Assembly (NCBI GenBank): GCA_902805915.1
Contig: CADCUO010000096.1
Span: 1 to 51,749, forward strand
DNA from: an uncultured Propionibacteriaceae bacterium
Lineage (GTDB): Bacteria; Actinomycetota; Actinomycetes; Propionibacteriales; Propionibacteriaceae
Length of the DNA: 51,749 nucleotides
Direction of reading: 5' to 3'
Shown here: piece by piece, positions 37,498 through 48,471 of the stretch
Layout: each line of letters opens with the position of its first letter
Numbering within the stretch: the stretch's first letter is position 1
Notes under the pieces: model-generated
What the model saw: the letters and a program-made list of their open reading frames with translations, nothing else
The model's database searches: none
What the model was told of the DNA's origin: nothing
Position numbers and translations under genes: made by a program

Positions 37498-37899
37498 TTA
37501 GGCCACCTTGGTGGAGATGATCTTCCCCAGCAGCCCGTTGACGTAGGCCGGGGAGTCGTCGGTGGAGAGGTCTGCCACCAGCGCGACCGCCTCGGCGACC
37601 GCGACGGCGTCCGGTACGTCGAGGTAATCGATCTCGAAGACGGCGATGCGTACGGCGTTGCGGTCCACCCGCGGCATCCGTTCCAGGCTCCACCCCTGCG
37701 CGGACGCCATCGCGATCCGGTGGTCGATCGCGTCGCGGTGTGCGGTGACCCCTTCGACCAGGTCCTTGGTGTAGTCGCGGACCGGGGGTGCAGCGTCCAG
37801 GGTGCGCTCCTTCAGCGTCCTCAGCGGGTCGTTGCCGCGGAGCTCGGCCTAGAAGAGGATGTCGAGGGCACGTTTTCGCGCCTTGCTGCGGGCAGACAC
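37498..37899 (-). pseudogene. nusB: Transcription antitermination factor NusB, interrupted by an in-frame amber codon
   Basis: Reading through one stop gives a full-length NusB of about 132 residues. GTG 37899 starts VSARSKARKRALDILF, then TAG (37851-37849), then AELRGNDPLRTLKERTL and on to SPAYVNGLLGKIIS near the end. The stop is at codon 17, where relatives have Glu (FEAELR), so a single G-to-T change of GAG would explain it. No other lesion is seen over 116 codons, which means the change is recent, or is a sequence error. The first ATG after it (37710) would yield only 70 residues lacking half the fold. The gene is 7 nt downstream of efp as usual. NusB joins rRNA antitermination with NusE. 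Confidence 0.75.
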
Positions 37900-37906
37900 C
37901 GGCGGA

Positions 37907-38470
37907 TCAGCTCGCGACGCGGCCGAGATAGTCGCCGGTACGGGTGTCGACCTTGACCTTCTCGCCGTTGACGATGAACAGCGGCACCTGCACCTGCAAA
38001 CCGGTCTGCAGGGTGGCGGGCTTGGTGCCACCGGTGCTCCGGTCGCCCTGCAAGCCTGGCTCGGTGTAGGTGATGAGGAGCTCGACGGAAGCCGGCAGGT
38101 CGATGTAGAGGGGGTTGCCCTCATGGATCGCGACCGTGGCGATCTGCTCCTCGAGCAGGTAGTTCTTCGCGTCCCCGACTGTGGCGTCGCTGATGGTCAC
38201 CTGGTCGTAGGTCGAGGTGTCCATGAAGACGAAGCCGCTGCCGTCGTGGTACAGGTACTGCATATCACGCCGGTCGACGTTGGCGGTGTCGACCTTGCTG
38301 TCGGAGTTGAAGGTCTTGTCGACCACCTTGCCCGACAGCACGTTCTTCAGCTTGGTCCGCACCACGGCGTTGCCCTTGCCCGGCTTGTGGTGCTGGAACC
38401 AGATCACCGACCACAGCTGGCCGTCCAGGTCCAAGACCATGCCGTTCTTCAAATCGTTCGTTGATGCCAC
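37907..38470 (-). CDS. efp: Translation elongation factor P
   Basis: Relieves ribosome stalling at consecutive prolines. The 187-residue product starts [18 protein letters not shown], with the KOW-like domain I loop [13 protein letters not shown] carrying Lys32 at its tip. Two OB domains follow, ending [13 protein letters not shown] 38470 aligns exactly to relatives (usually MATTNDLKNG), whereas a frame from 38491 adds seven residues with no support. A GAAGGGG sequence is about 10 nt upstream. The dead nusB follows 7 nt after the stop. Confidence 0.96.
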   Translation of the reverse strand: MASTNDLKNGMVLDLDGQLWSVIWFQHHKPGKGNAVVRTKLKNVLSGKVVDKTFNSDSKVDTANVDRRDMQYLYHDGSGFVFMDTSTYDQVTISDATVGDAKNYLLEEQIATVAIHEGNPLYIDLPASVELLITYTEPGLQGDRSTGGTKPATLQTGLQVQVPLFIVNGEKVKVDTRTGDYLGRVAS

Positions 38471-38524
38471 GCGGGGGAACCCCTTCTTCAAGTCTCACAA
38501 GCCAATGCCATAGGGCAGCGGCCC

Positions 38525-38554
38525 AGTTTAGCCGCAAACGTGACATCCCCAGAA
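38525..38554 (-). promoter_or_regulatory. Predicted promoter of efp-nusB
   Basis: On the minus strand TTCTGG (38554-38549) and TAAACT (38530-38525) are 18 nt apart and about 55 nt before the efp start. The -10 box is good and the -35 is weak. It lies between efp and the inverted repeat at the end of the DUF559 gene. Confidence 0.35.
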
Positions 38555-38570
38555 CCGCGCAAGGTGTGGC

Positions 38571-38605
38571 ACAACTCTCGACTACGGGAGAACGGACACA
38601 GCTAA
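38571..38605. repeat. Left inverted repeat flanking the second DUF559 gene
   Basis: On the minus strand this reads TTAGCTGTGTCCGTTCTCCCG and then a hairpin with loop TAGT. The same TAGCTGTGTC..TTCTCCCG pattern occurs at 39632-39665 in opposite orientation beyond the other end of the DUF559 gene. The hairpin here is CTCTCG-ACTA-CGGGAG on the plus strand. The TAG stop codon of the DUF559 gene lies inside the repeat. Confidence 0.55.
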
Positions 38606-39561
38606 GTGCCCTCGGCGTATCGACAGTGGGGGCAGGGGTGGATCGAGCCCGACCAGCCTCGGTGCTGCAGGATGCGGGCGAGGTTTCCGGCTGCAGCGCA
38701 GGGGGTGTTGACGGTGTCGTGCCAGCCGTAGCGGACAGTCAGCCAGCCGTCCTCACTGTGGGCGTTGTCGCGTCGCCAGTCCCGAAACTGCCGGTCACCG
38801 CTGTGGTACGCCTGCCCGTCGAGCTCGAGCAGCACCTGGTACGCCTCGTACGCGCCGTCAGCGACCTTGCCGGTGGGCAGCCGGTACGGCCGGCGCGGGG
38901 CCGGCAGTCCGTGGGGCCGCTCCACGCCGCGAATCCAGCGCACCTCCAGCGGACTGCGGGCACCGTCGCGGACGTCTCCGATGACATCTTCGATCAGCCG
39001 CCGGTGTCGGATCCGCTGCCGCCGCTGGAGTGCTGCGGACAGCCTGGCGGCTGTGGTAAGCCGCTGGCTGGAGGCGGTCAGCACTGCCACCACGTCCGCC
39101 GAATCAGTTGCTGCGGCACACATATCGAGCACTGTGTCTTCGATGATGGTCCGCGGTGGACGCCCGACCGACCATCGCGACCGTAGGCCCTCAGTCTCTC
39201 GGACGAACCTGACCCACGGTCGGGACCCGGTCCAGCTTCCGGCTGGTATCCCCACCACAACCGGCAGGCTCGCAGGACACAGCGCATCGACCGTTCCGGC
39301 TGAGGCGGCCATCAGTCTGGCGCCGTTGCCGCCGAGCAGCACCCCCGCCGTGGCGTACTGTCGCCAGCTCGGCTCCTGGCGACCGAGGATGTAGACGCTG
39401 CGGTCGATGCGCCACAGGAGCTCCTGACGCACCATTCTGGCGATCTGGCTGTCTCGCAACCCGGCGACTGTTAGCTGCGCCCGCGTCACCACATCGTCCT
39501 GCCGGCGCAGCAGGGGCAGCAGCTGCTCCGGGAACGGCTGGCGGGCGTACACCCATCCCAC
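38602..39561 (-). CDS. DUF559 endonuclease-fold protein with AbiEi-like N-terminal domain (second of two)
   Basis: A protein of about 319 residues with the same architecture as the gene at 14488. It has an N-terminal winged-helix region (RRQDDVVTRAQLTVAGLRDS, LLWRIDRSVYI), a middle segment, and a C-terminal DUF559 domain (YEAYQVLLELDGQAYHSGD followed by FRDWRRDNAHSEDGW). The Glu/Asp of LELDG and the DXXRRDN block are the likely nuclease residues. GTG 39561 has GGAG 7 nt upstream; a GTG at 39585 has no ribosome site. Inverted repeats flank it at both ends, and it stands where a peptidase gene often precedes efp in related genomes. Function unknown. Confidence 0.7.
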   Translation of the reverse strand: MGWVYARQPFPEQLLPLLRRQDDVVTRAQLTVAGLRDSQIARMVRQELLWRIDRSVYILGRQEPSWRQYATAGVLLGGNGARLMAASAGTVDALCPASLPVVVGIPAGSWTGSRPWVRFVRETEGLRSRWSVGRPPRTIIEDTVLDMCAAATDSADVVAVLTASSQRLTTAARLSAALQRRQRIRHRRLIEDVIGDVRDGARSPLEVRWIRGVERPHGLPAPRRPYRLPTGKVADGAYEAYQVLLELDGQAYHSGDRQFRDWRRDNAHSEDGWLTVRYGWHDTVNTPCAAAGNLARILQHRGWSGSIHPCPHCRYAEGT

Positions 39562-39631
39562 CCTGCCGCTCCACCAGAGCTCCACCCCTTGCCAACCACC
39601 AACCTGTGGACAGCCGGGTGAGACCCTCCGC

Positions 39632-39665
39632 TAGCTGTGTCGATTCTCCCGACTACGGGATCTTT
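39632..39665. repeat. Right inverted repeat flanking the second DUF559 gene
   Basis: On the plus strand TAGCTGTGTCGATTCTCCCG is followed by ACTA and CGGGA, forming the hairpin TCCCG-ACTA-CGGGA. Eighteen of the first 20 positions match the reverse complement of the left copy (38571-38605). It lies between the DUF559 gene and the downstream end of the mycothiol-dependent isomerase-like gene. Confidence 0.55.
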
Positions 39666-39680
39666 GACACTCCTAGTCGG

Positions 39681-40301
39681 TCAGAGGACGGAGAACTCGG
39701 CGGGTAGGGGTCGGCGGCCGGTGAGGGCGAGGATGACATCCGCGGCCTGGCCCCGGCCGACTCCGACACGGGCTGCCAGGGCGGCAACCTCGGCCAGTAC
39801 GTCGGCGCCGAAGGTGGGTGGAGCTACCTCGGCGGCAGCGGCGATGTCGAAGCTGTGCACCACCAGCTCGAAGGTCCGGGTCGGTAGATAGGTCGACAGC
39901 CGCATCCCGCCCGCGATGGTCTCGATCACCGGGTCGCCGGCCTCCACCACCCGGGACAGGACTCGTTCCGCCAGCGTCAGGACTGAAGCCGCGATGTCGT
40001 CACCCAAGGCGGCGCCGGCCTGCCGCCCTCGTTCCGCGACGGCTGTGGGATCTGCTCTGCCTCCGGATTGCGCGGCAGCCAGAAAGTACGCCTCCGGTGA
40101 GGTGATGTCCTCTGCTGAGGCCGGCCGGTCCAGATAGCTGTCAGCCGTGACCAGGGCGCGGCTGGTGTGCCCCACCAAGGCGCGCAGGTCCCAGACCCCG
40201 AGCCCGGGCGCCTCCCAACGGTCGCCCGGCAGCCGCTCGACGAGCTCGACGAATCCCGCCGCTGCCAGCGCGTACGTCTGCCGCGGTTCCATGAGCGTCA
40301 C
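39681..40301 (-). CDS. Mycothiol-dependent maleylpyruvate isomerase family protein
   Basis: A 206-residue DinB-like four-helix-bundle protein of the MDMPI type. The N-terminal half (TYALAAAGFVELVERLPGDRW, VWDLRALVGHTSRAL) carries the His-containing metal-binding motif, and RTFELVVHSFDIAAA supplies the later His and Asp. The C-terminal stretch LTGRRPLPAEFSVL is typical of the family. True maleylpyruvate isomerases work in gentisate breakdown with mycothiol, but most relatives have no known substrate. GTG 40301 overlaps the aroB stop by 4 nt, so it is made together with shikimate-pathway enzymes. There is no catabolic gene nearby, and I would not assign a specific reaction. Confidence 0.75.
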   Translation of the reverse strand: MTLMEPRQTYALAAAGFVELVERLPGDRWEAPGLGVWDLRALVGHTSRALVTADSYLDRPASAEDITSPEAYFLAAAQSGGRADPTAVAERGRQAGAALGDDIAASVLTLAERVLSRVVEAGDPVIETIAGGMRLSTYLPTRTFELVVHSFDIAAAAEVAPPTFGADVLAEVAALAARVGVGRGQAADVILALTGRRPLPAEFSVL

Positions 40302-41413
40302 TGGCTCGAGACGCGTTCGTACGCTGCGGCGATCAGCTCTGGCGGTGGGCCTTCCAGGATGGAGGCCTTGGCCAGGGCGTCGAGCACCACAAAGCGGAGC
40401 GTGGAGCCGCGGGTCTTCTTGTCCAACGCCATGGTGGCCAGCAGCTCATCCAGTACACCGGCCCGGTAGCTCACCGGGAGTCCCACCAGCTCCAGCGCCC
40501 GGACGTGGCGGTCCACCAACTGGGGATCCAGCCGCCCGGCCAGCCTGGACAGCTCAGCGGCGAACACCATGCCGACGCTGATCGCCTCCCCGTGCCGCCA
40601 CCGGTACTTCTCGCGCCGCTCGATCGCATGCCCCAGCGTGTGGCCGTAGTTCAACAGCTCCCGACCGACCCGGGTGCCGCTGGAGGTCGACTCACGCAGA
40701 TCCCCTGACACCACCGTGGCCTTCACCCGGATTGACCGTTCGATGGCCTCCCGCAGCACCGCCGAGCCGGCACTGCGAACCCCGGTCGGGTCACCCTCCA
40801 CCAGACTGAGGATCTCGGGGTCGGCGATGAAGCCGCACTTGACCACCTCGCCCAGGCCACTGACCAGCTCGGCGGCCGGAAGCGATGCCAGCACATCCAG
40901 GTCGCAGAGCACCCCAGCCGGCTCATAGAAGCAGCCGACCAGGTTCTTGCCCTCGGGGGTGTTGATCCCCGTCTTGCCGCCGACTGCGGCATCGACCATG
41001 CCGAGCACGGTCGTCGGTACGGTGATCAGCCGCACCCCGCGCAGCCAGGTCGCGGCCACGAAACCGGTGAGGTCGGTGGTCGCGCCGCCGCCCAGCCCGA
41101 TCACCACATCGGACCGGGTGAACCCCGCAGTGCCGAACACCGACCAGCAGGTGGCGGCCACTGCAGCCGTCTTGGCCGCCTCGGCATCCGGTACGTCGAT
41201 CCGTACCGGCTCCAGACCGGCCGACGACAACTTGGCCTCCACCCGGGCGGCCACGTTGATCAGGGTGGGCGGGTGGATCACCGCCACCCGGCGCGCCCGG
41301 TCGCCGCACAGCTGGGAAAGCTGGTCCAGGACACCGTGGCCCACCAGGACCTGGTAGGGACTCTCGGCGGTGACATCGACTGCGGTCACTCCAACACCGG
41401 TGCCGTCAGCCAT
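40298..41413 (-). CDS. aroB: 3-dehydroquinate synthase
   Basis: Second step of the shikimate pathway: NAD- and zinc-dependent conversion of DAHP to 3-dehydroquinate. The NAD motif GLGGGATTDLTGFVAATWLRG-type region is present, as are PTTVLGMVDAAVGGKTGIN, GSGLGEVVKCG-like LVSGLGEVVKCGFI and the zinc ligands in LNYGHTLGHAIE with RHGEAISVGMVF. Length (371 aa) fits. The start overlaps aroK by 8 nt and the stop overlaps the isomerase-like gene. No dehydroquinate dehydratase gene (aroQ/aroD) is present in the cluster. Confidence 0.97.
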   Translation of the reverse strand: MADGTGVGVTAVDVTAESPYQVLVGHGVLDQLSQLCGDRARRVAVIHPPTLINVAARVEAKLSSAGLEPVRIDVPDAEAAKTAAVAATCWSVFGTAGFTRSDVVIGLGGGATTDLTGFVAATWLRGVRLITVPTTVLGMVDAAVGGKTGINTPEGKNLVGCFYEPAGVLCDLDVLASLPAAELVSGLGEVVKCGFIADPEILSLVEGDPTGVRSAGSAVLREAIERSIRVKATVVSGDLRESTSSGTRVGRELLNYGHTLGHAIERREKYRWRHGEAISVGMVFAAELSRLAGRLDPQLVDRHVRALELVGLPVSYRAGVLDELLATMALDKKTRGSTLRFVVLDALAKASILEGPPPELIAAAYERVSSQ

Positions 41414-41996
41414 GGTCAGCGCCCGTCAGCTCCACGACCAGATCAACCACAGCGTCAAGGTCGTGTGCATCGGTGTCCACGGTGTCGGTGGCTAATGCGG
41501 CGTACAGCGGAGTCCGCGCAGCCAGCAGCTTGACCAGCTGGCCGCGGACGTTGCCCAGCAGCAGCGGGCGTGCCTCGTTCAGGCCCACCCGACGCGCAGC
41601 CTGACCGACGGAGACCTGCAGCCAGACCACCCGATGACCGCGGAGGGCCTCTCGGATCTCAGCGGAGGTGACCGCGCCGCCGCCCAGTGACAGGACGCCC
41701 GGCTGCCGCAGCAGCTCCAGCGTGGTAGTCACCTCGAGCGCCCGGAACGCGGGCTCGCCGTCGTCGGCGAAGATTTCCGCCACCGGTTTGCCGGCCCGGT
41801 ACGCGATCACCGCATCCACGTCGTGGAAGTCCACGCCCAACCGCCGCGCGACCAGCTCCCCCACCGCCGACTTGCCCGAGCCCGGCGCGCCGACGAAGAC
41901 GATGTCGGCTCCGTCGGAACCCGCCTCTGAGCCGGGGACCGCCTCCGCTCCGCCAGGGACCGCCTCGCCTCCGGCGCGCAGTTCTCCGTCGCTCAC
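41406..41996 (-). CDS. aroK: Shikimate kinase
   Basis: Phosphorylates shikimate with ATP. The core begins at about residue 31 ([17 protein letters not shown]-loop), then [20 protein letters not shown] with the shikimate-binding Asp, [13 protein letters not shown], and [15 protein letters not shown] holds the lid Arg. The N-terminal 30 residues are an extension with two imperfect copies of an EAVPG unit ([16 protein letters not shown]), absent from usual 165-175-residue enzymes. The start is GTG 41996, overlapping the aroC stop by 4 nt (GTGA). Confidence 0.95.
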   Translation of the reverse strand: MSDGELRAGGEAVPGGAEAVPGSEAGSDGADIVFVGAPGSGKSAVGELVARRLGVDFHDVDAVIAYRAGKPVAEIFADDGEPAFRALEVTTTLELLRQPGVLSLGGGAVTSAEIREALRGHRVVWLQVSVGQAARRVGLNEARPLLLGNVRGQLVKLLAARTPLYAALATDTVDTDAHDLDAVVDLVVELTGADHG

Positions 41997-43192
41997 TGGG
42001 GGTGGACCTGGAGACCGCGGTCGGCCACGTGCTTCAGGTAGCCCTCGGCGTTGCGCTTGGCCTCCCCCACCGAGTCGCCACCGAACTTCTCCAGGCAGGC
42101 GTTGGCGACCACCAGGACGACCATGGCTTCGGCCACTACCCCAGCCGCGGGCACCGCGCAGACGTCTGACCGCTGGTGATGGGCAACAACCGGCTCGCCG
42201 GTGGCGGTGTCCACTGTGCGCAGGGCCCGCGGCACGGTGGCGATCGGCTTCATCGCAGCCCGGACCCTAAGCACCTCACCGGTGCTCATCCCGCCTTCGG
42301 TACCCCCGGAGCGGTGCGACGCCCGGGCAATCCCATCGAGGCCGGGGACGATCTCGTCGTGGGCCGCGCTCCCCCGGGACCTGGCCAGCTCGAAGCCGTC
42401 ACCGACCTCGACTCCCTTGATCGCCTGGATGCCCATCAGCGCACCGGCCAGCTGCGCGTCCAGCCTGCGATCCCCGTGTACGTGCGACCCCAGTCCTGGC
42501 GGCAGGCCCCAGGCCAGCACCTCCACCACGCCGCCGAGGGTGTCGCCGTCCTTCTGGGCGGCCTCCACCTCGGCGACCATCGCGGCGCTGGCGTCGGGGT
42601 CGAAGCACCGTACCGGGTCGGCGTCGATAGCGGGCAGATCCTGGATGCGTGGCATCGACCCGTACGGTGCCCGAGCCCGGCCGAGCTCCGCCACGTGACT
42701 CAGCACGGTGATGCCGAAGGCCTGGTACAGGAAGTTGCTGGCGAGCCGGCCGAGAGCGACTCTGGCTGCGGTCTCCCGTGCGCTGGCCCGCTCCAGGATC
42801 GGGCGGGACTCCTCGAAGTCGTACTTCTGCATCCCGACCAGGTCGGCGTGCCCTGGCCGCGGCCGGGTCAGCGCGGCGTTGCGCGCCTGTCCAGCCAGCA
42901 CCTCAGGGTCCACCGGGTCGGGCGACATCACGGTCTCCCACTTCGGCCACTCGGTGTTGCCGATCTGGACCGCGACCGGGCCACCCTGGCTCTTGCCGTG
43001 CCGGATGCCCCCGAGGATGGTCACCTGGTCTGCCTCGAACTTCATCCGGGCACCGCGGCCGAAGCCGAGCCGGCGCCGGGCCAGCGCGTCCGAGATGTCT
43101 GCGCTGGTCACCTGGACATGGGCGGGCAGCCCCTCCAGCGTTGCGACCAGGGCGGGTCCGTGCGATTCACCCGCGGTGAGCCATCTGAGCAT
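41993..43192 (-). CDS. aroC: Chorismate synthase
   Basis: Final common step, forming chorismate from EPSP using reduced FMN. The 399-residue product has the signature motifs [19 protein letters not shown] at the start, [43 protein letters not shown], and the late [20 protein letters not shown] 43192 lies 13 nt downstream of aroE. It overlaps aroK by 4 nt. Length is normal for actinobacteria. Confidence 0.97.
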   Translation of the reverse strand: MLRWLTAGESHGPALVATLEGLPAHVQVTSADISDALARRRLGFGRGARMKFEADQVTILGGIRHGKSQGGPVAVQIGNTEWPKWETVMSPDPVDPEVLAGQARNAALTRPRPGHADLVGMQKYDFEESRPILERASARETAARVALGRLASNFLYQAFGITVLSHVAELGRARAPYGSMPRIQDLPAIDADPVRCFDPDASAAMVAEVEAAQKDGDTLGGVVEVLAWGLPPGLGSHVHGDRRLDAQLAGALMGIQAIKGVEVGDGFELARSRGSAAHDEIVPGLDGIARASHRSGGTEGGMSTGEVLRVRAAMKPIATVPRALRTVDTATGEPVVAHHQRSDVCAVPAAGVVAEAMVVLVVANACLEKFGGDSVGEAKRNAEGYLKHVADRGLQVHPQ

Positions 43193-43205
43193 GGGGCTCA
43201 GTCTT

Positions 43206-44042
43206 TCACGCGGGGCCGGCCCGGCCCAGCGCAGTTCGACCTGCAGACATCAGTACTGCCGGCTCAACCTGCCGGCCGGTCATCAGCTCCACCTGCAGCA
43301 CGGCCTGTCCCACCAGCAGGTCCAGCCCGCTCAGCACCGTCCGGCCCGCAGCCTTGGCCGCCTCGGCCAGTGGCGTCGGCCACGGGTCGTAGATGGCGTC
43401 GAACACGACCGCGCCACTAGCGGCGATCTCGTCGGCGCGGTCATCCGCGGAGCCCGCCGTCACGGTGGAGACCACCAGATCTGCCACCGGCAGCGGCGCC
43501 AGCCAGTCGGCGACCTCCAGCTCGACCCCGAGCGACTCCGCCAGCGGACGCAGCCGCTCCGCCTTCGCCGGGGTACGGGCGACCACACGCACCCGGGAGG
43601 CACCCAGCCGGGCGGCCGAGACCAGCGAGGAACGAGCGGTGGCCCCAGCGCCCAGAATGGTGACCCGGTCCACCCGCTCCGCGCCGGCGCCGACCACCGC
43701 CGATACCAGCCCACCGACGTCGGTGTTGTAGACCCGGTTGCCGCCCGGGTCCAGGACCACCGTGTTGGCGGCGCCGACCAGGGCGGCCAGCTCATCCACC
43801 TTGCCCAGTCCGAGCGCGGCGACCTTGAGCGGCATGGTCAGGCTCAACCCTCGCCAGGACGGGTCCAGTCCGGCGACGAAGCCGGGCAGCTCGGGTTCGG
43901 TGACCTCGTACCGGCCATAGCTCCAGTCCAGACCGAGTTTGGCGTACGCGGACTGATGCAGCACCGGGGACAGGGAGTGCTCGATCGGGGAGCCCAGCAC
44001 CGCACACCGCCGGGCCGGATCGGGCGGCGGGGCCGCACTCAT
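43206..44042 (-). CDS. aroE: Shikimate dehydrogenase
   Basis: NADP-dependent reduction of 3-dehydroshikimate to shikimate. Motifs in the 278-residue form: [28 protein letters not shown] with the catalytic Lys, NTDVGGL with the catalytic Asp, and [12 protein letters not shown] for nucleotide binding. The family usually has GAGGTARA at the last motif, so GAGATARS is a mild variant. ATG 44042 overlaps the mltG stop by 4 nt; an upstream ATG (44069) would lie inside mltG. It heads the aroE-aroC-aroK-aroB run. Confidence 0.95.
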   Translation of the reverse strand: MSAAPPPDPARRCAVLGSPIEHSLSPVLHQSAYAKLGLDWSYGRYEVTEPELPGFVAGLDPSWRGLSLTMPLKVAALGLGKVDELAALVGAANTVVLDPGGNRVYNTDVGGLVSAVVGAGAERVDRVTILGAGATARSSLVSAARLGASRVRVVARTPAKAERLRPLAESLGVELEVADWLAPLPVADLVVSTVTAGSADDRADEIAASGAVVFDAIYDPWPTPLAEAAKAAGRTVLSGLDLLVGQAVLQVELMTGRQVEPAVLMSAGRTALGRAGPA

Positions 44043-45157
44043 CTGCACTTGCCCTTGTTTGCCTGGCACCAGGCCTGGAACTCGGCCACGTTCTTCTGAT
44101 GTGCGGCGAACGTCTCGGCGAACTTGGTCTCACCCGTGTCGAGGTTGACCGTGACGAAGTACAGCCACTTGCCTGCCTCGGGGTTGGCAGCGGCCTCCAG
44201 TGCCGCCCGGCCGGGAGCCGAGATGGGTCCCGGCGGCAGACCCTCGTACCGGTAGGTGTTGTACGGGGAGTTGCTCCTCCGGTCCTTGGGCGTCGTCGTC
44301 GTGGTCTTGAGCTTCTCGGCGTAGGTCACCGTGGAGTCGAGCTCGAGATGCCTGTCCGCCGCCAGCCGGTTGTAGAGCACTCTCGCCACCCTCGGCCGGT
44401 ACTTCGGGTTCGACACCTCCCGTTCGACGATGCTGGCCACGATCAGCACCTCGTACGGGGAGTACCCCAGCTTCCTCGCCCGTTCCTCCAGCCCGATGTC
44501 GGCTGCTACCCGGTTGTACTGAGCGACCATCTGTCTGAGCAGTGTGGTGGCGTTGTCCTCTGCGGTGATCTCGTACGTCTCCGGGAACAGGAACCCTTCG
44601 GGGTTGTCCTCGGCGTACTCGGGCAGGCCCAGCGACTTGGGGTTGTTCAACGCCTTGGTGAAGCTGGACTTCTTGATCTTCGTGCCCTTGACGAGCGCGT
44701 CGACCTGCGCACTGAGTCGCAGACCTTCACGAACGGTGAACTGTGAGCGGATCCGGAACTCGCCCGGGTTCATCAACACCCGCAGCGCGTCGATGGCCGG
44801 GATCTGCTTGCGGATCAGGTAGCGACCAGCCTGGATCGTGGTGGAACGCTCCTCTTGGTCCACTGCCTTCTCCCAGGCCTTGGTCGACTTGATCACATCG
44901 GCCTCGACCAGGATCTTGCCGACATCTCTGACGGAGGCGCCCTCGGGCACGGTGACCGTCGTCTGCCCCTTGCCGGAGCCGGTGTAGTCGGGCACCTCGC
45001 CGAAGGTAGCGATGAAGGAGCTGGTCTTGTCGTAGAAGAAGTACCCTCCGCCGGCCAAGACCGCGACAGCGAGGAGAACGGCCAGGCAGCCCTTGGCCCG
45101 ATGAGCGGCCTCACGAGCAGGGCTCGGCTTGGTCTCCGGCTCCAACAGCGATGTCAC
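44039..45157 (-). CDS. mltG: Endolytic murein transglycosylase MltG
   Basis: Inner-membrane enzyme that cleaves nascent glycan strands and so sets peptidoglycan chain length. A short cytoplasmic lead precedes one transmembrane segment (CLAVLLAVAVLAGGGYFFY, about residues 24-42), then a LysM-like subdomain (TVTVPEGASVRDVGKILVEA) and the catalytic YceG domain with VLIVASIVEREV (catalytic Glu), YNTYRYEGLPPGPIS and YFVTVNLDTGETKF. GTG 45157 is preferred because AAGGAG is 9 nt upstream; a GTG at 45181 adds eight residues. It sits between ruvX and aroE, the standard order, and overlaps aroE by 4 nt. Confidence 0.94.
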   Translation of the reverse strand: MTSLLEPETKPSPAREAAHRAKGCLAVLLAVAVLAGGGYFFYDKTSSFIATFGEVPDYTGSGKGQTTVTVPEGASVRDVGKILVEADVIKSTKAWEKAVDQEERSTTIQAGRYLIRKQIPAIDALRVLMNPGEFRIRSQFTVREGLRLSAQVDALVKGTKIKKSSFTKALNNPKSLGLPEYAEDNPEGFLFPETYEITAEDNATTLLRQMVAQYNRVAADIGLEERARKLGYSPYEVLIVASIVEREVSNPKYRPRVARVLYNRLAADRHLELDSTVTYAEKLKTTTTTPKDRRSNSPYNTYRYEGLPPGPISAPGRAALEAAANPEAGKWLYFVTVNLDTGETKFAETFAAHQKNVAEFQAWCQANKGKCR

Positions 45158-45229
45158 AGCGTCTGTCTCCTTGCGGTCCACAGTGGCGTGGCGAGGTCGT
45201 AGCGTCTCGGTGTGCGCCAGCGCACCGGC

Positions 45230-45706
45230 CTATTCCGCCTGGTCCGGAGCCGATACTAGCTCCCCGGGCGCCTCGCCCCGTGCACGTTCGAGGTCCAGGG
45301 CGTGCTCCAAGATGGCGACCGCCGCAGCGGCGTCGATCAGGCTGCGTTGCTGCTTGACCCGCTTCCCGCTCTCAGATAACCGTCGGGAGGCCGTCACTGT
45401 GGTCAGCCGCTCATCCACCAGCCGGACCGGGACCGACTGGCCCAGAGCCCGAGCCAGGTCAACCGCCTTGGCCCGGACCTTGACCGCAGCCGGCCCTTCG
45501 CCTCCCGACAGCGACCGAGGCAGACCCACCATGACCTCCAGGGGCTGCTCGTCTCGCACCAGTGCCACCAGCTGATCCAGCTCCGTGGCACCGGCGCGGA
45601 CGGTGGCCAGCGGGAACGCCAGGGTGCCGGACGGGTCGCACTTGGCGACCCCGATCCGGGCGTCGCCCCAGTCCAGGGCCAGCCGTACGCCGTTACGCGG
45701 CGCCAT
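45230..45706 (-). CDS. ruvX: RuvX/YqgF-family RNase H-like protein
   Basis: Putative pre-16S rRNA processing nuclease. The RNase H-like fold begins LALDWGDARIGVAKCDPSG (first catalytic Asp), then VMVGLPRSLSGGEGPAA (VGLP.. motif) and LVDERLTTVTASRRL with the catalytic Glu, and SLIDAAAAVAILEHAL (last Asp). The 158-residue length fits; the final 25 residues are a variable tail. It lies between alaS and mltG as in most actinobacteria. Confidence 0.93.
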   Translation of the reverse strand: MAPRNGVRLALDWGDARIGVAKCDPSGTLAFPLATVRAGATELDQLVALVRDEQPLEVMVGLPRSLSGGEGPAAVKVRAKAVDLARALGQSVPVRLVDERLTTVTASRRLSESGKRVKQQRSLIDAAAAVAILEHALDLERARGEAPGELVSAPDQAE

Positions 45707-45772
45707 CGCGCTGGCCCATCCTCCGCGACCACCGACGCCCGATCGGCGCGGTCATCGCACGCTCACCGGCGC

Positions 45773-48439
<2,667 letters not shown>

Positions 48440-48471
48440 GTGTGGTCCTTTGAGGATCGATGAGGAAGGGG

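Noticed and set aside
43627-43635. GAGGAACGA in aroE, complementary to the carA hairpin loop
   Set aside because: It is flanked by no more than two pairing bases and encodes ordinary conserved AroE sequence, so it is a chance match.
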